From contig MAXT01000031.1 in NCBI GenBank assembly GCA_001751225.1, positions 1 through 9,130 on the forward strand: a stretch of DNA of 9,130 bases. Reading direction: 5' to 3'. Both the position numbers and the translations under genes were made by a program. Below the pieces are notes generated by a model. The model saw nothing but the letters and a program-made list of their open reading frames with translations, did no database searches and was not told where the DNA came from. Source of the DNA: Desulfuromonadales bacterium C00003107. Its GTDB lineage: Bacteria; Desulfobacterota; Desulfuromonadia; Desulfuromonadales; Syntrophotaleaceae. Shown one piece after another: positions 1 through 4,763 of this stretch (position 1 is its first letter; every line of letters starts with the position of its first letter).

Positions 1-132
1 GGCTCGGGCATGACCGATGTGGCAGTAGTCATAGACGGTAACTCCGCAGACATACATGCCGACCTTGCCAGGGACCAGCGGCTGGAATTCTTCTTTGCCA
101 CCGGTGAGGGTATTGTAGACTCGCAAGCTCAT
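1..132 (-). CDS. cysS: Cysteinyl-tRNA synthetase, N-terminal fragment (runs off the window)
   Basis: The first 44 codons of cysteinyl-tRNA synthetase, a class I cytoplasmic enzyme that charges tRNA-Cys with cysteine using ATP. The fragment begins [16 protein letters not shown] and reaches [17 protein letters not shown] at the window edge. It shows the class I HIGH signature at residues 39-42 and Cys29 in the VCG motif, the position of the first zinc ligand that recognises the cysteine substrate in this family. The ATG is preceded by AAGGAGAA (complement of 141-148) at an 8-nt spacing, which fixes the start. The rest of the gene lies to the left of the window. It is separated from rsmA by a repeat-rich 399-bp gap and so probably has its own promoter. 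A TATAAA on the minus strand near 183-188 is a possible -10, but no good -35 partner is visible. Confidence 0.95.
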   Translation of the reverse strand, partial: MSLRVYNTLTGGKEEFQPLVPGKVGMYVCGVTVYDYCHIGHARA

Positions 133-531
133 GAAACGGGTTCTCCTTGTTTTTCAGCGAACAAGCTTGAATAATGTCCGCCACTTTTATACGCAACAAT
201 CAAGGTTGGTATAACCTATAAGATCATTTAAATCGGCCGGTTCCGCCCGGCCTGGCGTCTTACTTTTCTTGACGACCAAGAAAAGTAACCAAAAGAAGGT
301 CGCCCCCCGTTGGCCCGCCTGCGGCGGGGTCCCTCTCTCCGGGATTATAATCCGGGAAGGACGAAAACTCGCTTCGCTCAGACATCCGTCCTTCTGTTCC
401 GGATGAAAATCCCTGCGTTCGTCGGCACTCATAGGGGGGTGGAAACCGTAAATTGTAAGACCTACCCTCCCCTGCGTCGCGCGGGGATGCAACCTCGCGG
501 TCTTGAAGGTCTATATATACTTCAGAAGGAT
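133..531. other. Intergenic region between rsmA and cysS
   Basis: A 399-bp stretch with no convincing gene. The part nearest cysS (133-234) is AT-rich and holds the cysS ribosome binding site and presumably its promoter. The part from about 235 to 500 is GC-rich, packed with inverted repeats and listed separately as a repeat. Open frames of 90-101 codons cross the region on both strands, but none has a Shine-Dalgarno or a recognisable domain. Their composition simply follows the repeat. Confidence 0.7.
235..500. repeat. Complex intergenic repeat element made of several hairpins
   Basis: Several inverted repeats follow one another. They are GGCCGG/CCGGCC (235-240 and 247-252), a perfect 10-bp TACTTTTCTT/AAGAAAAGTA with a 7-nt loop (261-270 and 278-287), CCCGCC/GGCGGG (314-319 and 323-328), the 12-bp palindrome GGATTATAATCC (342-353) and GAAGGACG/CGTCCTTC (356-363 and 387-394). 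A weaker G-run/C-run pair follows (433-440 and 464-471), then a CCCC...GGGG hairpin near 469-485. From memory, the AAGAAAAGTAACCAAAAG block resembles interspersed repeats common in proteobacterial genomes. These are often mis-annotated as small hypothetical proteins containing FFWLLFLVVKKS-like strings, as in the minus-strand frame here. Only one copy lies in the window, so repetition cannot be shown directly, and the outer borders are approximate. Confidence 0.55.
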
Positions 532-1344
532 TCAGCTAGCTTCCAACTCATCACCCAGACGCACACGCAGCATCTCAGCTAAAGCACCAAACTCCACCAA
601 CGACAAGGTCTCAGCGCGCCGCCCACTGTCGATACCGATCTCCGTCAGCGCTTCAATCAAACCGTCGAATGCCAGCCCAGCCCCCTGCAAACTATTACGC
701 AAAGTTTTGCGACGCTGGCCGAAAGCCCCCTTGACCACCTTGCGAAAGAAACGCTCGTCGGTCACCGCCACTCGAGGCTTATCCAGGGCGTCGAAACACA
801 GGACTACCGAATGGACCTTAGGCGGCGGGAAGAAGGCGCCAGGAGCCACCCGCACCACCCGACGAACATCGAAATAGTTCTGACAAAGCACAGACAGTAT
901 ACCGTACTGCTTACTGTTTGGCTCAGCACAGAGCCGATCACCAACCTCCTGTTGAAACATCAGTACCAAACGAGAGAAAAGCTGACGATTATCGAGAATC
1001 TTAAACAGAATCTGACTGGAGATGTTATAGGGAAGATTGGCCACCAGCTTGTAGGGCGGCTCAGTCAGCAGCTCGGCCCAGTCAAGACGCAGGGCATCCC
1101 CCATATGCACCTGCAGATTGCTCTCCGGACGGGCCTGCAGCGAAGCAGCCAGGTCGCGGTCGAGCTCCATGACATGCATTTGGCCAACGGCGGGCAACAG
1201 GCGGTTCGTCAGAGCGCCAAGACCGGGGCCGACCTCCAACAGGTTGTCCGAGGAATCCAGCTCAGCGGCCTCGATAATCCGATCCACAACCTGCTGGTCT
1301 TGGAGAAAGTTCTGGCCAAAGCGTTTTTTTGGTCGATGCTGCAT
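532..1344 (-). CDS. rsmA: 16S rRNA (adenine1518-N6/adenine1519-N6)-dimethyltransferase RsmA/KsgA
   Basis: This enzyme uses S-adenosylmethionine to dimethylate the two adjacent adenines of the 3'-terminal hairpin loop of 16S rRNA, a late step in 30S subunit maturation. Its loss classically gives kasugamycin resistance. The 270-residue product matches the usual family length. It opens with KKRFGQNFL (6-14). Motif I, the SAM-binding loop EVGPGLGALT, is at 37-46, acidic MELD at 59-62, GDAL at 82-85 and the catalytic NLPYNIS at 103-109. The FFPPPKV segment (171-177) and the FGQRRKTLRN basic motif (208-217) follow. All signature elements are present, so it should be active. The ATG has AAGGA upstream (complement of 1352-1356). 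It lies 163 bp downstream of the DUF2062 gene on the same strand, with a long hairpin between them, so co-transcription is possible but not certain. Confidence 0.97.
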   Translation of the reverse strand: MQHRPKKRFGQNFLQDQQVVDRIIEAAELDSSDNLLEVGPGLGALTNRLLPAVGQMHVMELDRDLAASLQARPESNLQVHMGDALRLDWAELLTEPPYKLVANLPYNISSQILFKILDNRQLFSRLVLMFQQEVGDRLCAEPNSKQYGILSVLCQNYFDVRRVVRVAPGAFFPPPKVHSVVLCFDALDKPRVAVTDERFFRKVVKGAFGQRRKTLRNSLQGAGLAFDGLIEALTEIGIDSGRRAETLSLVEFGALAEMLRVRLGDELEAS

Positions 1345-1405
1345 GCTGTTTTCCTTTAACTACCCGGCGGACTAACCACGGAGGGAACTAAAACCAGAGC
1401 CTCAC

Positions 1406-1501
1406 GTCACGACGCCACGAAGGTAACCCGTTGAAACAAGAAAACCATAGGGCTTGTTTTTGTTTACCTTTTACGTTGCGTTCGTTGGGGCGTGGTGTGA
1501 C
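1406..1501. repeat. Long imperfect hairpin between the DUF2062 gene and rsmA
   Basis: Five short stems nest in the correct order around one centre: GTCAC/GTGAC (1406-1410 and 1497-1501), ACGCC/GGCGT (1412-1416 and 1489-1493), ACGAA/TTCGT (1417-1421 and 1481-1485), AAGGTAA/TTACCTT (1420-1426 and 1464-1470) and AAACAAG/CTTGTTT (1434-1440 and 1453-1459). The ACGAA and AAGGTAA arms share two bases, so they cannot both pair fully. The right arm carries about ten extra unpaired bases. The structure begins 7 bp after the DUF2062 stop codon, so the transcript could fold into a long 3' hairpin. No U-run follows on the minus strand, so it is not a classical intrinsic terminator. It may be a decayed repeat copy or a processing or stability element. 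Confidence 0.45.
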
Positions 1502-1507
1502 AAAAAT

Positions 1508-1996
1508 TTAGAGTTTAGGCTTACGCGGCCGACGTGGCCAACGTGGAATGCGCAGATTTTTGAACAGAGGTACCGACTGCAGCATGACCATATAGGCAAT
1601 AATCGAGATAACCATACCGTAAAGCAGGCTGCCGGCCGTCATCGGCAGCATCACCTCCCAGCCGAGACTCTTGAGGCTGGCCAAGGTCATCTCATTGGGC
1701 AACTGGGCATGGTCCAGACCGAGGAGCAGACGCCCCGACTCGTACTCAAGAGCGTAGATAAAGGGAGCCGTCAGCGGATTGGTGATCCAGACACCGACAG
1801 CGGCGGCAATCTTGTTCTCTTCGAGGATCATGGCCAGAAAGATCGCGATGACCATCTGAATGCCAAAGGTCGGGGTCATACCGATAAAGATGCCGAGGGC
1901 GAAGCCCTTGGCAATATCGTTGGGCTCGGCGCGTAACCGCACCAGGCGCAAAATATTCAACTTCAACTGCCGCATCAAAGACCAACGTCGATACAT
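1508..1996 (-). CDS. DUF2062 family membrane protein
   Basis: A 162-residue predicted inner-membrane protein of the DUF2062 family, whose biochemical role is not established. The family signature is clear: PNDIAKGFALGIFIGMTPTFGIQM (from residue 25) followed by VGVWITNPLTAPFIYALEYESG, with the conserved N-P-L-T turn at 73-76. Hydrophobic segments lie near 31-57, 63-82 and 117-140. The C-terminus is strongly basic and proline-rich (RIPRWPRRPRKPKL). I chose the ATG at 1996 because it lies 16 bp past the tsaD stop and has GGAG just upstream (complement of 2001-2004), though the 4-nt spacing is short. A GTG at 2008 is an alternative. The longest open frame starts at 2062 but overlaps tsaD by 50 bp and adds a stretch unlike the family. 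The tight spacing suggests co-transcription and translational coupling with tsaD. Confidence 0.85.
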   Translation of the reverse strand: MYRRWSLMRQLKLNILRLVRLRAEPNDIAKGFALGIFIGMTPTFGIQMVIAIFLAMILEENKIAAAVGVWITNPLTAPFIYALEYESGRLLLGLDHAQLPNEMTLASLKSLGWEVMLPMTAGSLLYGMVISIIAYMVMLQSVPLFKNLRIPRWPRRPRKPKL

Positions 1997-2012
1997 GCCG
2001 CTCCACACTCCG

Positions 2013-3035
2013 TCAGTCCTGGGTTGCACCAACTTGATCAAGAGGCCAATTAGTGCGGGCATTCAGATCAAGGCCAGCACAAAGGCCCTGCTCCAGATAG
2101 GCGTTGCCAGCCACCCCGAGCATAGCAGCGTTGTCTTGACACAAGACCGGAGACGGGAAGAACACCTGCCGGCCTTGATCGGCGGCCATGGCGGCCATCT
2201 GAAGGCGCAGGCCCTTGTTGCAAGCCACGCCACCAGCCACCACGATACGTTGCAGATCGAACTGGCGAGCCGCCCGTAGAGTCTTTTTACACAGCACCTC
2301 AACCACCGCCTGCTGAAAGCTGGCGGCCAAATCCTTCAACTGCTGACCTTCGATGGGACCGCTCTGAGCCTTTACATGATAAAGCACAGCGGTCTTGATA
2401 CCGCTGAAACTAAAATCGAAATTATCTTTGTGCAATAATGGCCGCGGAAATTTGATAGCCTTGGGATCACCTTCAGCAGCCAAGCGATCGATAACAGCGC
2501 CCCCTGGATAACCGAGACCGAGCATCTTGGCGACCTTGTCGAAGGCTTCGCCGGCGGCGTCGTCAAGGGTACGGCCAAGGATGCGGTAACTGCCAATGCC
2601 ATCGACTTGATAAAGATGGCTATGCCCTCCTGATACGGCCAGGGCCAGATAGGGAAAGGCGATCTCCTGCTCCAATAGGGGGGCCAGGATATGCCCTTCC
2701 ATGTGGTGCACCCCGACCAAAGGCACCTGCAGGGCAAAAGCCAGGGCCTTGGCCGCCGCCAAGCCGACCAGCAGGGCACCTACCAGGCCGGGCCCGCGGG
2801 TTACAGCAACCCCCTCGATATCCGCCAGGGTCACCCCGGCCTTCTCCAGAGCCTCCTCGATCACCACCGAGATGGCCTGTATATGCTTGCGCGAGGCGAG
2901 TTCGGGAACCACTCCCCCGTAAAGGGCATGGACATCGACTTGGGAGGCGACAATATTGGAGAGGACCTGCCGTCCATCGCGGATTACTGCCGCTGAGGTT
3001 TCATCGCAGGACGATTCAATTGTGAGAACCAGCAT
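2013..3035 (-). CDS. tsaD: tRNA N6-adenosine threonylcarbamoyltransferase TsaD
   Basis: TsaD (Kae1/YgjD/Gcp) transfers the threonylcarbamoyl group from threonylcarbamoyl-AMP to N6 of A37 in tRNAs that read ANN codons. In bacteria it works in a complex with TsaB and TsaE. The 340-residue length is typical. The ASKHA-fold start LTIESSCDETSAAV is at 4-17. The metal-binding motif GVHHMEGH puts His111 and His115 in the family positions, and Asp301 in CQDNAAM supplies the third ligand. The nucleotide-binding VSGGHSHL (134-141), LGLGYPGG (172-179) and VVAGGVACN (265-273) motifs are intact. The ATG at 3035 gives the canonical N-terminus but has no clear Shine-Dalgarno. The gene follows the PIN-PhoH gene by 71 bp with a terminator-like hairpin between, so it probably has its own promoter. 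No tsaB or tsaE is in view. Confidence 0.98.
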   Translation of the reverse strand: MLVLTIESSCDETSAAVIRDGRQVLSNIVASQVDVHALYGGVVPELASRKHIQAISVVIEEALEKAGVTLADIEGVAVTRGPGLVGALLVGLAAAKALAFALQVPLVGVHHMEGHILAPLLEQEIAFPYLALAVSGGHSHLYQVDGIGSYRILGRTLDDAAGEAFDKVAKMLGLGYPGGAVIDRLAAEGDPKAIKFPRPLLHKDNFDFSFSGIKTAVLYHVKAQSGPIEGQQLKDLAASFQQAVVEVLCKKTLRAARQFDLQRIVVAGGVACNKGLRLQMAAMAADQGRQVFFPSPVLCQDNAAMLGVAGNAYLEQGLCAGLDLNARTNWPLDQVGATQD

Positions 3036-3078
3036 GATCTATATCGTTCGGGATAAAGTAAATGAGCAGTTAAATAAC

Positions 3079-3101
3079 AAAAAAGAGCGTTACGGTAACG
3101 C
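3079..3101 (-). terminator. Rho-independent terminator after the PIN-PhoH gene
   Basis: Read on the minus strand, GCGTTA-CCG-TAACGC (3101 down to 3087) forms a 6-bp stem with a 3-nt loop. TC and a run of six T (3084-3079) follow. It begins 5 bp past the PIN-PhoH stop codon. The stem is short and only moderately GC-rich, so termination may be partial and some transcript could read into tsaD. Confidence 0.6.
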
Positions 3102-3106
3102 AACCA

Positions 3107-4423
3107 TTACAACAGGTTGGCCGCCAGCTCTGCCAGCGGTGACCGCTCGCCCTTGGTGAGGGTAACATGGGCGGCGATATCCTGTCCTTTAATTTTTTCT
3201 ACCGTATAGGTCAGGCCGTTGCTCGACGAATCGACATAAGGATTGTCGATCTGATAGGGATCACCGGTCAAAACGATCTTGGTCCCCTCCCCGGCCCGTG
3301 TAATGATGGTCTTGATTTCATGGGGGGTGAGGTTCTGCGCCTCATCGACGATCATATATTGCTTGGGAATGGAGCGGCCGCGAATATAGGTCAGCGGCTC
3401 GATCTCCAACAGTCCCATGTCGACCAGCTCCCGGTAACCCCGCTTGCGCTTGCCCTGCTCGTCCACCATACCGAGCATCAGATCGACATTATCGAAGATC
3501 GGCTGCATCCAGGGCGCCAGCTTTTCCTCAACATCGCCAGGCAGAAAGCCGAGATCCCGGCCCAAGGGAAAGACCGGGCGGGAAACCAACAGGCGACTAT
3601 AAGCCCCCTCGTCGGAGACTTTATACAAACCTGCAGCAATGGCCAGCAGGGTCTTGCCGGTACCGGCCTTGCCGACCAGGGTTACCAGCTGGATATCGTC
3701 GTTAAGCAGCATATCAATAGCGAACTGCTGCTCCCGATTGCGGGCATGGATACCCCAGAGTCCGTCCTTGGGTACCCGAATCAGCGGCACCACCCGCTCT
3801 AGCGAGGCCTGATAGCGACCGATGGCGGTGTGAGATGGGTTACCGGTCTCAACCAGGGTGACACACTGGTTGGGCAAAAGGTCGGCGGCAAAGTCGAGAT
3901 AGCCCTGCCCGTAAAAACGGTCGACCTCGCTCTTGGCGACCTCAAGCTCAGCGGCCCCTGAATAGAGTTCTTCGATAGAGACCTTGTCCGATTCGTAATC
4001 CTGGGCAACAAGGCCGACCGCATCGGCCTTAATCCGCAGGTTGGTATCCTTAGTGACGAACACCACCGGGCACTGGCACTCCGCCTTCATCTGCAACGCT
4101 ACCGCCAGAATCCGATTATCGGCCTTGTCGGTCTGCAGTTCGGGCGGCAGCCTGTTATAGGCCTCGGTGGTGAACAGCACGACCTTAAGAATTCCACCGC
4201 TTTCCAGGGGCACACCTTCGGTGAGACGACCTTGCTGGCGAAAGGAGTCGAGCCGCCGGGAAAGCTGCCGGGCATTGCGGCCGATCTCGCTTTGGTCTTT
4301 TTTAAAGGTGTCGATTTCTTCGATAACAGTGATGGGTACGACGACATCGTTTTCTTCAAAACGCAGCATCGCCAGGGGGTCGTGGAGAAAGACGTTGGTG
4401 TCAAGAATATAGACTTTTTTCAT
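3107..4423 (-). CDS. phoH: PIN domain-PhoH family ATPase (PhoH2/YlaK type)
   Basis: A 438-residue fusion of an N-terminal PIN ribonuclease-like domain and a C-terminal PhoH ATPase domain. In characterised homologues (mycobacterial PhoH2) this arrangement is an ATP-dependent RNA helicase/ribonuclease, so a role in RNA processing or decay is the best guess. The PIN domain spans about 1-140, with acidic residues at the expected metal sites: Asp8 in ILDTN, Glu35/Glu36 in VIEEID, Asp102 in KADNRIL and Asp126 in VTKDTNL. The PhoH part has Walker A GKAGTGKT (251-258), Walker B MIVDEAQN (357-364) and the family motif LTGDPYQID (385-393). It ends ERSPLAELAANLL. Both domains look complete. AAAGGA lies 4 nt before the ATG. 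The gene is divergent from nrdJ and is followed by its own terminator. Confidence 0.95.
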   Translation of the reverse strand: MKKVYILDTNVFLHDPLAMLRFEENDVVVPITVIEEIDTFKKDQSEIGRNARQLSRRLDSFRQQGRLTEGVPLESGGILKVVLFTTEAYNRLPPELQTDKADNRILAVALQMKAECQCPVVFVTKDTNLRIKADAVGLVAQDYESDKVSIEELYSGAAELEVAKSEVDRFYGQGYLDFAADLLPNQCVTLVETGNPSHTAIGRYQASLERVVPLIRVPKDGLWGIHARNREQQFAIDMLLNDDIQLVTLVGKAGTGKTLLAIAAGLYKVSDEGAYSRLLVSRPVFPLGRDLGFLPGDVEEKLAPWMQPIFDNVDLMLGMVDEQGKRKRGYRELVDMGLLEIEPLTYIRGRSIPKQYMIVDEAQNLTPHEIKTIITRAGEGTKIVLTGDPYQIDNPYVDSSSNGLTYTVEKIKGQDIAAHVTLTKGERSPLAELAANLL

Positions 4424-4598
4424 GACGTCCTTTCGTAAGCCTGTCGTTAACTCACCAGTATTTTAACGGATGCAAACTAACACTGCCGTCGGTCCTTTGG
4501 CAACCGCCTTTTGCGCTTTGCAGAGCGATGTTCAGCCCCACGCATAAACCTTGTTTAAATATTAGCTCAATTAACCTTGCAGGGTAAACTCAAGAAGG

Positions 4599-4649
4599 TG
4601 CAGGGATCGAAAGACAGATCCTTTTTGTGGAAAAAATGGCGTCCTTGCA
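4599..4649 (+). other. Two overlapping, mutually exclusive hairpins upstream of the nrdJ promoter
   Basis: AGGGATC (4602-4608) can pair with GATCCTT (4617-4623), with one wobble pair, around an 8-nt loop. Its distal arm runs into T5 (4622-4626), giving a weak terminator look on the plus strand. Alternatively TGCAGGGA (4599-4606) can pair with TCCTTGCA (4642-4649), with one G-U pair. The two share the first arm and so exclude each other. They end 3 bp before the predicted -35 of nrdJ, so they would be transcribed only from a promoter further upstream. They may be coincidental. Confidence 0.25.
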
Positions 4650-4651
4650 TC

Positions 4652-4681
4652 TTGACAAAACTCAACATATTGTGGTTTAAA
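4652..4681 (+). promoter_or_regulatory. Sigma70-type promoter of nrdJ
   Basis: A perfect -35 TTGACA (4652-4657) is followed after 18 bp by TTTAAA (4676-4681), a 4/6 match to the -10 consensus. Transcription would start near 4688-4690, giving a leader of about 75 nt before the nrdJ ATG. The spacer is almost completely filled by an NrdR-like box, as expected for a repressed ribonucleotide reductase promoter. Confidence 0.65.
4660..4675 (+). promoter_or_regulatory. NrdR box 1 (in the -35/-10 spacer)
   Basis: The 16-mer ACTCAACATATTGTGG matches the published NrdR-box pattern acaCwAtATaTwGtgt, quoted from memory, at 13 of 16 positions. NrdR is the ATP/dATP-sensing repressor of ribonucleotide reductase genes. 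Bound here it would lie between the -35 and -10 elements and block RNA polymerase. Confidence 0.65.
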
Positions 4682-4691
4682 TCACCAGTCA

Positions 4692-4707
4692 CCACAGCAT
4701 ATTGAAA
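4692..4707 (+). promoter_or_regulatory. NrdR box 2 (just past the predicted transcription start)
   Basis: The 16-mer CCACAGCATATTGAAA matches the NrdR pattern at about 10 of 16 positions and is weaker than box 1, but it keeps the central ATAT and the CCAC half. It starts exactly 32 bp after box 1, about three helical turns, so both sites face the same side of the DNA. That phasing is typical of the tandem boxes to which NrdR binds cooperatively. Confidence 0.5.
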
Positions 4708-4763
4708 CTTCAACCTTTTATGACCGGCCTCGGCGCCGATCATCTTCTGCCGGAGAAAAAAGC

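Larger units (their letters stand above)
4424..4763. promoter_or_regulatory. Divergent intergenic region between the PIN-PhoH gene and nrdJ
   Basis: A 340-bp gene-free region that must hold promoters for both directions. The right part (4652-4763) has a well-defined nrdJ promoter with NrdR-like operators, annotated separately. The left part has no promoter that I can call for the PIN-PhoH gene. A TAATAT on the minus strand near 4559-4564 lacks a good -35. A pair of overlapping hairpins sits at 4599-4649, just upstream of the nrdJ -35. I looked for a cobalamin riboswitch, which would suit a B12-dependent enzyme, and recognised no B12-box or matching architecture. Confidence 0.6.

Noticed and set aside
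187..492. A 101-codon minus-strand frame (and a 90-codon plus-strand frame at 310-582) in the rsmA-cysS gap
   Set aside because: Both simply read through the hairpin-rich repeat. They lack ribosome binding sites, and the FFWLLFLVVKKS string is a usual translation product of such repeats.
1434..1460. Possible plus-strand terminator AAACAAG...CTTGTTTT
   Set aside because: The stem is AT-rich with a 12-nt loop and no plus-strand gene lies upstream. It is better explained as the inner part of the longer hairpin at 1406-1501.
1997..2062. Longer DUF2062 protein starting at 2062
   Set aside because: It would overlap tsaD by 50 bp, and the extra 22 residues do not resemble the family. A GGAG-preceded ATG lies just after the tsaD stop.
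4424..4763. Cobalamin riboswitch in the nrdJ leader
   Set aside because: It would be expected for a B12-dependent enzyme, but no B12-box or matching fold was recognised, and the predicted leader of about 75 nt is too short.
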